Below are positions 1-7,532 of a DNA stretch of 64,000 nucleotides, in pieces. The notes under the pieces are model-generated. The model was given only the letters and a program-made list of their open reading frames with translations. It was not told where the DNA came from and did no database searches. Source of the DNA: a virus; IMG/VR virus record IMGVR_UViG_3300031884_000002, positions 124,001 to 188,000 of that record; one strand, given 5' to 3'. Position 1 is the stretch's first letter. Every line of letters begins with the position of its first letter. The translations under genes and the position numbers were made by a program.

Positions 1-1
1 T

Positions 2-328
2 AACGCCGCTCAATTATATTTCGAGGAAAGTAATGAAAATGAGTTCACTCCACATAATAATGAACGTGGTTCAAAAAAAGAAAAAATCCTAGATGTAAAA
101 CCAGTATATATAAATAAAATGATAGATAGATTGACTAAAATCGTATCATTTGAAATGAATCCTAATGAATCTAAAAGATATTTCAATTTAGTAGATAGAC
201 ATAGAGCAGTTTGTAACGCATATTCATTTAAAATATTATTCTCACCAAATGGAATAGGAACCGGAGTTCAAATTATTTGTGGAACTTGTGATGTTAAATG
301 GGATATAACCGATTATGATAGTTGGTAA
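2..328 (+). CDS. hypothetical protein, 5' end outside window
   Basis: The reading frame is open from base 2 to a TAA at 326-328, so the gene starts before the window; the first in-window ATG (119) is probably internal because the upstream frame codes for ordinary charged peptide. The visible 108 residues end in a short segment with two cysteines (ICGTC) and a WDITDYDSW tail. I recognise no family. The next gene starts 3 bases downstream on the same strand. Confidence 0.6.
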   Translation, partial: NAAQLYFEESNENEFTPHNNERGSKKEKILDVKPVYINKMIDRLTKIVSFEMNPNESKRYFNLVDRHRAVCNAYSFKILFSPNGIGTGVQIICGTCDVKWDITDYDSW

Positions 329-331
329 TTT

Positions 332-511
332 ATGAATATTGAAACCATAAAAATAAGCGATGACGTTTCAATTGAAATATGTCATGGACACTGGACCAAA
401 ATAATATACGAAATACCAGAAGATTACGAAGACCAAAGTTGTGAGTTTCCAATTTCAATTGAAGAACTTAGAATTTTAAAAAAATATTTAAACTCCAGAA
501 CCGATTTATGA
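332..511 (+). CDS. small hypothetical protein, 59 aa
   Basis: An ATG at 332 opens a 59-residue frame that fills the space between its neighbours exactly; its TGA overlaps the next gene's ATG (ATGA, 508-511), typical of translational coupling. The protein is acidic, with one CHGHW segment and a C-terminal helix (IEELRILKKYL). No known family recognised; support is the tight packing. Confidence 0.55.
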   Translation: MNIETIKISDDVSIEICHGHWTKIIYEIPEDYEDQSCEFPISIEELRILKKYLNSRTDL

Positions 512-879
512 AATTAGTATTAACATACGATATATCGGACCACTGTACTTATTCATATCCAAATCATATTCCATTTGAATATGAATCAAAAGAAAAGGCG
601 GAATATGATTTATATGAAGAGTGGCAACGAATTGGAAGAGAATTAGTCATGTATTCCAAATGGGAAGAAAAGTGTCCCAGCACATCTTCTAAACAAGAAA
701 AATGGAAAGCGTGGGATAAAATGAAACCCAACGTTAATTTAAATATTAAATTGGGAACAATTAAAGAATTGGACGTTAATGATTTTACAATATATCAATC
801 TTTGTCCAATAAACCACGAGAATACAATGAGCCAAAAATCATGACCTTGGATGAATGGTTTAATTATTATAAAGAATAA
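508..879 (+). CDS. hypothetical protein, 123 aa
   Basis: Starts in an ATGA overlap with the preceding gene and stops one base before the next start. The sequence is rich in aromatic and charged residues (WEEKCPSTSSKQEKWKAW around residues 50-70) and has no signal peptide or membrane segment. I do not recognise the family. Position in a run of small co-oriented genes suggests an early phage accessory protein. Confidence 0.6.
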   Translation: MKLVLTYDISDHCTYSYPNHIPFEYESKEKAEYDLYEEWQRIGRELVMYSKWEEKCPSTSSKQEKWKAWDKMKPNVNLNIKLGTIKELDVNDFTIYQSLSNKPREYNEPKIMTLDEWFNYYKE

Positions 880-880
880 T

Positions 881-1111
881 ATGACAGAAAAAGATACAAA
901 CTCGGTAATTGAATTATTACAAATGGCAATATGTCCTAATTGCGATGGTAATGGAATTATCCAAACTCAATCTCGACAATATGTAACACGAGAGATGGCA
1001 CTAGATTGCGGATGTCCCGATATGGAAGGTTCAGTATTTAATGATAATGAATACGACCAATGCCAATGGTGCGATGAACGTAGGATGTTAATAAACAAAT
1101 ATAAAATATGA
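881..1111 (+). CDS. small zinc-ribbon-like protein
   Basis: The start is placed at ATG 881, directly after the upstream stop, rather than at a possible internal upstream codon at 851. The 76-residue product has a CPNCDGNG motif (DnaJ-like zinc-finger type) near residue 17, then CGC and CQWC, giving enough cysteines for one or two zinc sites. No partner or function can be read from it. Confidence 0.6.
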   Translation: MTEKDTNSVIELLQMAICPNCDGNGIIQTQSRQYVTREMALDCGCPDMEGSVFNDNEYDQCQWCDERRMLINKYKI

Positions 1112-1131
1112 ATTATTTTAGATTTGATCCT

Positions 1132-1140
1132 ATATTTATA
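1132..1140 (+). promoter_or_regulatory. ATATTTATA promoter-like element
   Basis: ATATTTATA ends 7 bases before the ATG at 1148. The same 9-mer recurs at a similar distance before many genes in this window; a role as phage (late-type) promoter is inferred. Confidence 0.4.
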
Positions 1141-1147
1141 AAACTAT

Positions 1148-1546
1148 ATGAAGAAAAAAATTAATTTATTTTTAGATGATGAACGTCTTCCAAGACATGT
1201 ATATTGGATAGAATTACCATTGGTGGAATGGACCATTGTTAGAACTTATAATGAGTTTGTAAATGCTGTTTTAAATAACAATATTAATATCGTTAGTTTT
1301 GATCATGACCTTTGTATGGAACATTATCAAGAATATCATAGAGCCAATGATACTGATAAAAATATAAATTATAATAACATTAAAGAAAAAACCGGATATC
1401 ATGCCGCTATATTTATGGCAGAATATTGTATTGAAAACAAATTAAAATTACCAGAATATTATATTCATAGTATGAATTATATGGGAAAACAAAATATTCT
1501 ATCCGTTTTAACTTCGGCTCAAAAAGTCATTGACAATAATCTATAA
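1148..1546 (+). CDS. cyclic-phosphate-processing receiver-domain (cREC-like) protein
   Basis: The 132-residue protein starts with LFLDDERLP, has FDHDL near residue 58, a TGYHAA segment, and ends with a histidine-containing IHSMNYMGKQNI motif. This matches the stand-alone receiver-like fold described as a cyclic-phosphate-processing domain, in which the response-regulator acidic pocket is kept and histidines are added. That family has been linked to RNA-repair and RNA-damage systems. It lies a few kilobases from a polynucleotide-kinase-like ATPase, two metallophosphoesterases and a tRNA gene, which fits RNA-end or cyclic-nucleotide processing. Family assignment is fairly firm; substrate is unknown. 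Confidence 0.65.
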   Translation: MKKKINLFLDDERLPRHVYWIELPLVEWTIVRTYNEFVNAVLNNNINIVSFDHDLCMEHYQEYHRANDTDKNINYNNIKEKTGYHAAIFMAEYCIENKLKLPEYYIHSMNYMGKQNILSVLTSAQKVIDNNL

Positions 1547-1557
1547 CCTGATATACT
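1530..1557 (+). promoter_or_regulatory. TTGACA-N16-TATACT promoter
   Basis: TTGACA (1530-1535) and TATACT (1552-1557) are 16 bases apart; the -35 box lies inside the end of the upstream gene. The ATG at 1567 is only 9 bases after the -10 box, so the transcript is nearly leaderless. Confidence 0.7.
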
Positions 1558-1566
1558 CCGTTCATT

Positions 1567-1821
1567 ATGAAATTACGAATTATGCTTAGTGCAATAACTG
1601 TGTTTTTATCTTTAACACTTGATAAAACAATTAACTTCTTCTATTCTCCTATTACTGGACTTGCCACTGCTAATAGTTTAAATGATAGCGTAGGTAATTA
1701 TGGATGGGCTAAGTTTGTCCGTGATGGTGAAATTAACGATTTAATCTGGTGGTCTTGTGCTGTGATTTTATCTATTATTTGGATACAATTTATGATTAAA
1801 TATAATAAACAAAATAATTAA
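1567..1821 (+). CDS. small membrane protein with two helices
   Basis: The 84-residue product has an N-terminal hydrophobic helix (IMLSAITVFLSLTL) and a second one near the C-terminus (WWSCAVILSIIWIQF), followed by a lysine/asparagine tail. It has its own promoter at 1530-1557 and is followed 6 bases later by the SPFH lipoprotein gene, so the two may act together in the envelope. No family recognised. Confidence 0.6.
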   Translation: MKLRIMLSAITVFLSLTLDKTINFFYSPITGLATANSLNDSVGNYGWAKFVRDGEINDLIWWSCAVILSIIWIQFMIKYNKQNN

Positions 1822-1827
1822 CAATTT

Positions 1828-2844
1828 ATGAAAAAACAACTACTCATCGGGCTGCTTGCTATTGGCATTGCAGCGACACTAACTGGATGTGGACCTGCTA
1901 AAGTTCAAACTCCTAAAGAAATTAAACCAAATGAAACTTGCTGGGTAATTCCACTTGATACATTGAGTCAATCAGGACAAGCAAAGTTTAATTCGGTTGA
2001 TTTTTTGAATCAACGAAAAGTTGCATCAAAACGAATTATGATTGATAAGGTTGTACGGTCAACTGGTCGTATGTGGTTTGATTATGAATGGATTGATGCT
2101 GTCCGTGTTATTACCGTTGACCGTTCATTGGTTACTCGGGAATGGACCGATAATAAAGAAACTGGAACAACTGGTAAAAGCGAAGGTATTCCGGTTAATA
2201 CCAAAGATAATATCGGATTGATTATTGGACTTACCATTACTGCAAACATCGAAGAAGATGACGCCAGCACTTATTTATATTATCACGGTGAACGAACATT
2301 AGCCGATGTCACCGACCAAAACATTCGTAGTTTTGCAGTTGCTGAATTAAATCGTCAGGTTTCGTCATTAACTCTAACTGAGTTTCAATCTAAGCAATCT
2401 GAAATATATTCCAATTTATTCCAAGATGCGGCGGCTACATTTAAAAATAAAGGTATTACTATTCAATATTTAGGAAATGCAGAAGGTTGGCATTTTAAAG
2501 ATAGTAAAATCCAAGATAGTATCAACGAAAGTTTTGTTAAACAACAAGATAATAAAACCGCTCAAATGGAACAATTGGCTACCATTACTCGTAATGCTAC
2601 CAAGGTATTAGTCAATTCCAATGAAAATGCAATCATAGTATCAACGGCTCAGGCTCAAGTTGATGCTGCAACTAAACTTGCCGCTGCTAAGGAAGCCGCA
2701 TTATTTAGAAATCAGTTACAGATTGCCCTAATCGAAGCCCAAGCCAAAATGGCAATGGCTACTAATTGGAATGGCAAGTTACCAGAAAACATTCTACCCG
2801 AAAGTTCTCCAATGTTGCTTAACCTTGGAACATCGGCAAAATAA
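1828..2844 (+). CDS. SPFH/Band 7-domain lipoprotein
   Basis: The 338-residue protein begins with a lipoprotein signal ending in a lipobox-like LTGCG (cysteine near residue 21), then a globular domain rich in beta-strands, then a long alanine/glutamine-rich helical region (residues about 230-310). This order resembles SPFH (stomatin/prohibitin/HflK-C) proteins, which form membrane rings. A lipid anchor instead of a transmembrane helix is less usual. Encoded directly after a small membrane protein and followed by a strong promoter. Possible roles include altering host membrane organisation or protease access, but nothing here fixes the function. Confidence 0.65.
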   Translation: MKKQLLIGLLAIGIAATLTGCGPAKVQTPKEIKPNETCWVIPLDTLSQSGQAKFNSVDFLNQRKVASKRIMIDKVVRSTGRMWFDYEWIDAVRVITVDRSLVTREWTDNKETGTTGKSEGIPVNTKDNIGLIIGLTITANIEEDDASTYLYYHGERTLADVTDQNIRSFAVAELNRQVSSLTLTEFQSKQSEIYSNLFQDAAATFKNKGITIQYLGNAEGWHFKDSKIQDSINESFVKQQDNKTAQMEQLATITRNATKVLVNSNENAIIVSTAQAQVDAATKLAAAKEAALFRNQLQIALIEAQAKMAMATNWNGKLPENILPESSPMLLNLGTSAK

Positions 2845-2848
2845 GTAC

Positions 2849-2876
2849 TTGACAATTCTTAAAAATCTGATATAAT
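2849..2876 (+). promoter_or_regulatory. consensus TTGACA-N16-TATAAT promoter
   Basis: Perfect sigma-70-type hexamers, TTGACA at 2849-2854 and TATAAT at 2871-2876, 16 bases apart. The ATG at 2889 lies 12 bases beyond, leaving a leader of only about 5 bases. Confidence 0.8.
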
Positions 2877-2888
2877 ATAAACTAAATT

Positions 2889-3134
2889 ATGAATAATACT
2901 ATGAATTATCGAAGAATAAATAACATCATCAATAATACTCAAGGAGCATTTGTTTCCTTGACTACTAAGAACTATTCTGGCACAGTTAATGTGCTGAATG
3001 TATCGGACCAATACGTTACAGTTAAACCTGTAAGCAATGGAATGCCATTGAAGTTTCACAAGAACTCTATTCTCCATTTGAAGTCATTTGGTATGGAATA
3101 TAACCGAAAGTATGCCAATTACCGTTTTCAATAA
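2889..3134 (+). CDS. hypothetical protein, 81 aa
   Basis: A short gene bounded by a consensus promoter and a terminator, so it appears to be its own transcription unit. The sequence includes a beta-rich middle (SGTVNVLNVSDQYVTVKPV) suggestive of a small barrel or SH3-like/Hfq-like fold, but I cannot assign a family. ATG codons at 2889 and 2901 are both possible; the first fits the promoter spacing. Confidence 0.6.
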   Translation: MNNTMNYRRINNIINNTQGAFVSLTTKNYSGTVNVLNVSDQYVTVKPVSNGMPLKFHKNSILHLKSFGMEYNRKYANYRFQ

Positions 3135-3153
3135 AAGGTTACACTAAACGGAC

Positions 3154-3181
3154 AAGCCACTCTTAATCGGGTGGCTTTTTT
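3154..3181 (+). terminator. rho-independent terminator
   Basis: AAGCCAC (3154-3160) pairs with GTGGCTT (3171-3177) across a 10-base loop and is followed by a T run. It ends the 2889-3134 unit and separates it from the convergent endonuclease gene. Confidence 0.8.
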
Positions 3182-3182
3182 A

Positions 3183-4049
3183 TTATTTATTGATATAATT
3201 TAAAAACTTTTCTCTATAATTTTTAATAAACTCTACATTTCCATTTTCAAGTTCATTTTTAATTTTAGAAATATTTATTTCAAAATCCATTAGTTTATAT
3301 GAATAATTATTTAATTTACAAAATTGTTCCATTGCTATTTTCTTAGTAATTACTGATGGGCTTGTATGTAATCTTAATGGTTTAATTTCTATAAGTTCAT
3401 TAGTATTTAAGATAAAATCCGGTCTAGTTGTCCGTGAAGTTCCTTTATAATCAATATATTCAGTAGAATATATTTTTAATTCGGCACTTTTCCATTTTAT
3501 ATTATTTTCATCCAAATATATCATATATGACAACTCTCTAAGGCTTCTAAAAAAATGTTTTTTATAATAACCTTTCCAACCTTGTCCAGAACCTTTAGGA
3601 GATGGTTTGCCGTACATAGGATTATTTTTACCGGAACTATTTTTAGATTTTTTCTTACTTGCTTCCAATTGTTTCTGGTCGGCAATTTCTTTTCCATATT
3701 TTTTAAACCAAATATCATAAACAGATTTTCCGTACATAGGATTATTTTTCCCCGATGTTACGTCGCTCATTTTTTTACGAAATCCGTCAGTTTTCCATAT
3801 AGAAATATCTCTATTTTTTAATATTTTTTCTATTGTTTTTTTAGAATGTTTTTTTCCATAAAACGGATTTCCCATTCCAATATATTGAACAGACCTTTTT
3901 TTCATATTACACATTCTACATATTTGTTGTTTTTTATCTGCAATATTACAATTATATTTATTAGAATGAAATATGTCAATATTACATAACGGACATTTTC
4001 GCATAAACTTTTCATTGACATTTAATTTATTCTGTGGTATTGTATTCAT
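3183..4049 (-). CDS. homing endonuclease with NUMOD3 repeats and PD-(D/E)XK-like domain
   Basis: The 288-residue protein has an N-terminal zinc finger (CPLCNID, CRMCNMKKR), then several NUMOD3-type DNA-contacting repeats (GMGNPFYGKKHS, GKNNPMYGKS, GKNNPMYGKP), then a nuclease-like domain with RSLRELSYM, RPDFIL and a downstream EIK. The RPDF...EIK spacing fits a PD-(D/E)XK active site. It sits alone on the minus strand between two plus-strand units, as expected for an invasive free-standing endonuclease gene. A lookalike in other aspects is the endonuclease at 39773-40675. Target site is unknown. Confidence 0.75.
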   Translation of the reverse strand: MNTIPQNKLNVNEKFMRKCPLCNIDIFHSNKYNCNIADKKQQICRMCNMKKRSVQYIGMGNPFYGKKHSKKTIEKILKNRDISIWKTDGFRKKMSDVTSGKNNPMYGKSVYDIWFKKYGKEIADQKQLEASKKKSKNSSGKNNPMYGKPSPKGSGQGWKGYYKKHFFRSLRELSYMIYLDENNIKWKSAELKIYSTEYIDYKGTSRTTRPDFILNTNELIEIKPLRLHTSPSVITKKIAMEQFCKLNNYSYKLMDFEINISKIKNELENGNVEFIKNYREKFLNYINK

Positions 4050-4053
4050 GTAA

Positions 4054-4062
4054 TATAAATAT
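4054..4062 (-). promoter_or_regulatory. ATATTTATA promoter-like element
   Basis: In the sense of the minus-strand endonuclease gene this reads ATATTTATA, ending 4 bases before its ATG. Same element as before other genes here. Confidence 0.4.
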
Positions 4063-4094
4063 CAATCCACAACCAAGAAATCCAATAAAATAAC

Positions 4095-4556
4095 ATGACA
4101 ACTGTGTATATCCTTGTAGGCTGCCCATCCAGTGGAAAATCAACTTGGGCATCAAAATGTGAGAATCATAATGCTGAATGTGTAATATCCACCGATGATA
4201 TTAGAGAAGAATTATCGGGAGATGCAACCGACCAATCAGTATCAGGAAAAGCATTTTCTATTGCTCGTAAACGATTACAAGAATACCTTAATGAAGGTCA
4301 TTCGGTGATAATCGATGCAACTAATATGTATCGTAAAACACGCAAAGATTTCCTTGATATAGCCAAGGATAATAATTCTAAAACGGTTGCGGTTGTGTTT
4401 GAAGTTACTAAAGAAACTGCAATTGAGAGAAATGCTAAACGTGCTGCTTCGGGTGGTAGGAATGTTCCTTCCCACGTTATAGAAAATATGATAGGTAAAT
4501 ACCAACGACCAGATACTATCGAGTTTAATGAAGTTTTATTTATATCAAAATTATGA
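4095..4556 (+). CDS. polynucleotide kinase-like P-loop ATPase
   Basis: The 153-residue protein has a Walker A motif (GCPSSGKSTW, residues about 8-17), an acidic STDDIR segment near residue 33 and DATNMYRKTR near residue 75, followed by a lid-like arginine-rich stretch (RNAKRAA). These match the kinase half of T4 polynucleotide kinase and related nucleotide or RNA 5'-kinases. The phosphatase half of T4 Pnkp is absent. Start codon is the first ATG after an endonuclease promoter region; the stop overlaps the next gene (ATGATG). With the cREC protein and the metallophosphoesterases nearby, RNA-end repair is plausible but inferred. Confidence 0.7.
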   Translation: MTTVYILVGCPSSGKSTWASKCENHNAECVISTDDIREELSGDATDQSVSGKAFSIARKRLQEYLNEGHSVIIDATNMYRKTRKDFLDIAKDNNSKTVAVVFEVTKETAIERNAKRAASGGRNVPSHVIENMIGKYQRPDTIEFNEVLFISKL

Positions 4557-4774
4557 TGTATTTTCAAAATAAAAATCCTAAACTTAATATAGGAAAAACT
4601 ACCGGTAAAAAGTTTGTAGTAGCATTCGATATTAAATCATATTGTATGAATGAAAATGGAGAATTAAGGGCTGAAAAAATAAATGCAGAGACTGATTTAT
4701 TAACTTTCTTAGTAGAGGGAAAATCAGTATTAAACGCTTATTTTAAAAAAGAAGATATAAAATGGAATATATGA
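4553..4774 (+). CDS. hypothetical protein, 73 aa
   Basis: Starts within the stop of the kinase gene and ends overlapping the next ATG, so it is part of a coupled series. Small soluble protein with a beta-strand core (KKFVVAFDIKSY). I do not recognise it. Confidence 0.5.
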   Translation: MMYFQNKNPKLNIGKTTGKKFVVAFDIKSYCMNENGELRAEKINAETDLLTFLVEGKSVLNAYFKKEDIKWNI

Positions 4775-4956
4775 CACAACAATATTTAACAGATTTAAAA
4801 GAACAAGTAAATCATAGATTACAAGAAGCCGAAAGAATATTATCGGGAGACCGTGATAATTATGATGGAGCAGATGGTGCAAGATATATACAAGATTTAT
4901 GCATTGATTGTTTGGATTTAATAGAATATATAGAAACCCAACCCATGACATTTTAA
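4771..4956 (+). CDS. hypothetical helical protein, 61 aa
   Basis: The start at 4771 gives an ATGA overlap with the upstream stop; an in-frame ATG at 4762 is an alternative. The product is acidic and largely helical, with a cysteine pair (LCIDCL). No family recognised. Confidence 0.5.
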   Translation: MTQQYLTDLKEQVNHRLQEAERILSGDRDNYDGADGARYIQDLCIDCLDLIEYIETQPMTF

Positions 4957-4962
4957 AAAATA

Positions 4963-5448
4963 ATGAAACAAAGAATCATAAAATTTAGAATCTGGGATAA
5001 TCAAAATCAAATATTTGTAGAAAACAGTTCATCTTTACATTGTTTTTCTAATTGGTCGATTGATACTTTTACCGGAGAAATAATTGATTATATAGGAACA
5101 TTAGGTATTGAGCCAACTTATTCTCAAAATAAAAATCCTAATTTATATATTAAAAATCTAAAAGCGGTGAAAAAACCACGTTATATATTGCAACAATTTA
5201 CCGGCTTGAAAGATTTCAAAAAGAGAGAAATCTATGAAGGTGATATCTTGGTATCTGACCAAGACAAGTCATATAAGCATAATTATAGGGTAAGATATTA
5301 CAATGCTTCTTTTGATTTAATATCGGCATCGGATGATGGGGATGAATATGGAACATATACTGTTGATTTAGAACGGGCAATTCAAATGAAAAACGCTACA
5401 ATTATAGGTAATATATTTGAAAATCCAAAATTATTAAAGAAATCGTAA
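4963..5448 (+). CDS. YopX-family protein
   Basis: The 161-residue protein opens with IIKFRIWDNQNQ and has a central QQFTGLKDFKKREIYEGD segment and a C-terminal IGNIFENP, the hallmark order of the YopX fold found in many phages and prophages (Lambda-like and Bacillus SPbeta type). The molecular role of the family is not established. Six bases separate it from the previous gene. Confidence 0.8.
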   Translation: MKQRIIKFRIWDNQNQIFVENSSSLHCFSNWSIDTFTGEIIDYIGTLGIEPTYSQNKNPNLYIKNLKAVKKPRYILQQFTGLKDFKKREIYEGDILVSDQDKSYKHNYRVRYYNASFDLISASDDGDEYGTYTVDLERAIQMKNATIIGNIFENPKLLKKS

Positions 5449-5470
5449 CTCTATTGTTTCATTCCCTGTG

Positions 5471-5479
5471 ATATTTATA
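5471..5479 (+). promoter_or_regulatory. ATATTTATA promoter-like element
   Basis: ATATTTATA ends 3 bases before the ATG at 5483; part of the recurring element set. Confidence 0.4.
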
Positions 5480-5482
5480 TAG

Positions 5483-6163
5483 ATGATAACCAATGTTAAA
5501 CGATTAAAATATGTAATACTTAGCGATTTACATTTAGGCAGTGGAGTATGCCAACATATAAAACTTATATCTTTACTAAAAAATATAAACACTGAAACTC
5601 TGGTGTTAAATGGAGACATAATTGACATCGACCATCTTAAACGATTATCTAAAAAAGATTGGAAAATATTATCATTATTAAGAAAACTAAGTAAAAATAC
5701 ACATATTGTATATATTAGAGGAAACCACGATTCTAAAATTGCCGACATAATTTCAGATTTATTGGGATTTGAATTTAAAAATAATTATGATTTTATATGT
5801 AATGAAAAAAAGTTTCATATATTACATGGCGATGAGTTTGATTCATTTATAACTAATTTTCCACTTATAACCGAAATTGCAACTGGAATATATTATTATA
5901 TACAATTACTTAGTCCTAAAAAACAAGAATTAGCCAGAGTTTTAAAACGAAGAAGTAAAAACTTTATAAAATCTTGCGAGATGACAAAAAGAAAAGCAGA
6001 AGCACTTGCAAAAGAAAAAGGATATGACTACATTGTAGCGGGTCATTGCCATTCTGCTTTCTTTTCTCCTAATAGTCCATATATTAACTCAGGATGCTTT
6101 ACGGAATTGGATTGTTCTTATATAGAAATATCAGACGATAACATTCGATTGAAATACATTTAA
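5483..6163 (+). CDS. calcineurin-like metallophosphoesterase
   Basis: The 226-residue protein carries the full metallophosphoesterase signature in order: LSDLHLG (near residue 14), LNGDIIDID (near 43), RGNHDSK (near 82), LHGDEFD (near 115) and AGHCHSA (near 188). These residues bind the two metals. Fold and spacing resemble UDP-2,3-diacylglucosamine pyrophosphatase (LpxH)-like and related phage enzymes, but the substrate cannot be read from sequence. The only leader is a few bases after an ATATTTATA element. Confidence 0.8.
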   Translation: MITNVKRLKYVILSDLHLGSGVCQHIKLISLLKNINTETLVLNGDIIDIDHLKRLSKKDWKILSLLRKLSKNTHIVYIRGNHDSKIADIISDLLGFEFKNNYDFICNEKKFHILHGDEFDSFITNFPLITEIATGIYYYIQLLSPKKQELARVLKRRSKNFIKSCEMTKRKAEALAKEKGYDYIVAGHCHSAFFSPNSPYINSGCFTELDCSYIEISDDNIRLKYI

Positions 6164-6328
6164 GATATTCATTGCTTTATCAAACTTTCTTTTTAATCCA
6201 AAGTCAAATCCGTTTGGATATAAATAATTTATTATCTTATACATTCCATTTATGTTAGTTATTCTTATATAAGAACTTTTAGAACATATTCCATTTCTTT
6301 TTTGTATAGTATATTTAATTTCTAGCGA
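6131..6328 (-). pseudogene. remnant of a LAGLIDADG-type homing endonuclease C-terminus
   Basis: The gap between the two phosphoesterase genes holds a minus-strand open frame without a good start that reads as an endonuclease tail: SSYIRITNINGM, then YLYPNGFDFGLKRKFDKAM. The IRITN...YPNG...L-RK-K pattern is what I know from the end of LAGLIDADG endonucleases. The upstream part is gone and the frame runs on into the antisense of the phosphoesterase. It is most likely the leftover of an inserted and then deleted endonuclease gene. Confidence 0.5.
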
Positions 6329-6369
6329 TTAGAAAATTGAAAGTGACATAAAAAGTGACAATAACATAT

Positions 6370-6999
6370 ATGAATATTCAAGAAATAAATGTTACATCCT
6401 ATCCAATAATTCTCGTGAGTGACATTCATTGTGATATTGACAAAATGAGGAAAATTAAATCTCTATATCCTCATAATAAAATATTATGTTTAGGAGATAT
6501 TACCGATTTATACTCTACAGGTAATAATTCAAACCAACGAACTATACAATATTTTATAGATAATGATATACCGGCGTGTTCTGGCAACCATGAAGAACAT
6601 ATTTCAGGTGTTGTAAATGGAAATACCGTCATGTTTTTGGATATTCATAACTCATTGGATATTGATGATTATAAGTTACCAAAACATCAATGTAAATATT
6701 TAAACGAATTACCAAGAGGCATTAAATTAAATGTATCAAATGGTAAATATTATTTATTATACCATCATTTACCTAAAGATGTATGGGGCAGAAAAGACAA
6801 AGGAACTCTATCACGAGAAGAATTTATATCTAATTTTAGCATAACTCACGACTGTATAGGAGTGTGTCATGGACATTTACACGTTCCATTCATAGAGGAA
6901 TATAATAATTTAACCACTAAAAGAATAAGTATAGGAGCATTAAAACATAATCATTATGCTATTATAGATGAAACCGGAGTTAAACTTAAACAATTATGA
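6370..6999 (+). CDS. second metallophosphoesterase
   Basis: Start placed at ATG 6370; a GTG at 6355 is in frame but gives a less regular N-terminus. The 209-residue protein has VSDIHCD, LGDITDLY, SGNHEEH, YHHLP and CHGHLHVP, the metal-binding series of calcineurin-like phosphoesterases. It differs clearly from the 5483-6163 protein, so they are not a recent duplication. Substrate unknown; the surroundings (kinase, cREC protein, tRNA, Pth2) suggest nucleotide or RNA metabolism. Confidence 0.75.
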   Translation: MNIQEINVTSYPIILVSDIHCDIDKMRKIKSLYPHNKILCLGDITDLYSTGNNSNQRTIQYFIDNDIPACSGNHEEHISGVVNGNTVMFLDIHNSLDIDDYKLPKHQCKYLNELPRGIKLNVSNGKYYLLYHHLPKDVWGRKDKGTLSREEFISNFSITHDCIGVCHGHLHVPFIEEYNNLTTKRISIGALKHNHYAIIDETGVKLKQL

Positions 7000-7118
7000 G
7001 TGATAATAAACAAATCAAAACTTTTGGAAAGGGTTCTAAACGTCGTAAAGAAAATTTTAAAAAAGTCCAAGATAACTGGGACCAAATAAAAGGGTTTGGA
7101 AAACGTAGATTAAAATAA
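6996..7118 (+). CDS. tiny basic protein, 40 aa
   Basis: ATG at 6996 overlaps the phosphoesterase TGA (ATGA). The 40 residues are strongly basic (GKGSKRRKENFKK, GFGKRRLK), suggesting nucleic-acid binding. Too short to assign. A similarly basic 47-residue protein lies at 63686-63829. Confidence 0.5.
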   Translation: MSDNKQIKTFGKGSKRRKENFKKVQDNWDQIKGFGKRRLK

Positions 7119-7119
7119 C

Positions 7120-7147
7120 TTTACAATTTATGTTTATATGATATAAT
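7120..7147 (+). promoter_or_regulatory. TTTACA-N16-TATAAT promoter
   Basis: TTTACA (7120-7125) and TATAAT (7142-7147), 16 apart; ATG follows at 7157, 9 bases after the -10 box. Confidence 0.7.
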
Positions 7148-7156
7148 CTATTCATT

Positions 7157-7420
7157 ATGAATATTGCTGATATAAATCCAAATCAACCAACGTCTATTAA
7201 ACAACAATCTCCAATCGATTTAAAATTAACGGGTGAAGTTAAGTGTAATAAGTGCAACGGAATAGCATTTACACAAGCCGTTATCTTTAGAAGTGTATCT
7301 GCGTTAATATCGCCAAGTGGCAAGGCTGGATTTTATCCCATCGAAACTTGGGCATGTATGTGTGGGCATATTAACGATTCATTCCTTCCTGTAGAATTAC
7401 GTGCTCCAAAACTCACTTGA
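7157..7420 (+). CDS. phage zinc-ribbon protein, 87 aa
   Basis: The product has one zinc-ribbon: CNKCNG near residue 30 and CMCGH near residue 71, separated by a beta-rich segment containing SALISPSGKAGFYP. This layout is common in small phage proteins of unknown role. It is the first gene after a near-consensus promoter. Its TGA lies inside the -35 box of the next (tRNA) promoter, showing how compressed the region is. Confidence 0.6.
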   Translation: MNIADINPNQPTSIKQQSPIDLKLTGEVKCNKCNGIAFTQAVIFRSVSALISPSGKAGFYPIETWACMCGHINDSFLPVELRAPKLT

Positions 7421-7444
7421 CAAAAATCTAAACTCTGATATATT
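7417..7444 (+). promoter_or_regulatory. TTGACA-N16-TATATT promoter of the tRNA gene
   Basis: TTGACA (7417-7422) and TATATT (7439-7444), 16 apart, place the transcription start a few bases before the tRNA 5' end at 7456. The -35 box contains the stop codon of the preceding gene. Confidence 0.7.
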
Positions 7445-7455
7445 TATTGGAGTGA

Positions 7456-7530
7456 GGCTAATTAGTTTAACGGTAAAACAAGATATTCTAAACATCTTAG
7501 TCATCGGTTCAAATCCGATATTAGCCACCA
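7456..7530 (+). tRNA. tRNA with anticodon CUA (amber suppressor)
   Basis: A 75-base cloverleaf can be folded completely. The acceptor GGCTAAT/ATTAGCC is perfect. The D stem is GTTT/AAAC with a seven-base loop containing GG. The anticodon stem AGATA/CATCT has one A-C mismatch next to the loop. The seven-base loop TTCTAAA puts CTA (7488-7490) in the anticodon position behind U33. The variable region has five bases, the T arm is ATCGG-TTCAAAT-CCGAT, the discriminator is A73, and CCA is encoded. CUA pairs with UAG, so this should be a suppressor tRNA. The short variable arm excludes Leu, Ser and bacterial Tyr types; the amino acid is not readable. Shifting the anticodon stem to make another anticodon destroys the pairing. 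Confidence 0.85.
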
Positions 7531-7532
7531 AT

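Noticed and set aside
1108-1164. 18-codon frame overlapping the cREC gene start
   Set aside because: Too short, overlaps a well-supported gene, and has no relatives.
3183-4049. CRISPR-like repeats from the GKNNPMYGK series
   Set aside because: The DNA repeats are few, imperfect, in frame and encode NUMOD3 motifs of an endonuclease.
7486-7492. Reading the tRNA anticodon as UCU (arginine)
   Set aside because: It needs the anticodon stem shifted by one base, which destroys four of five pairs; the AGAT/ATCT stem fixes CTA.
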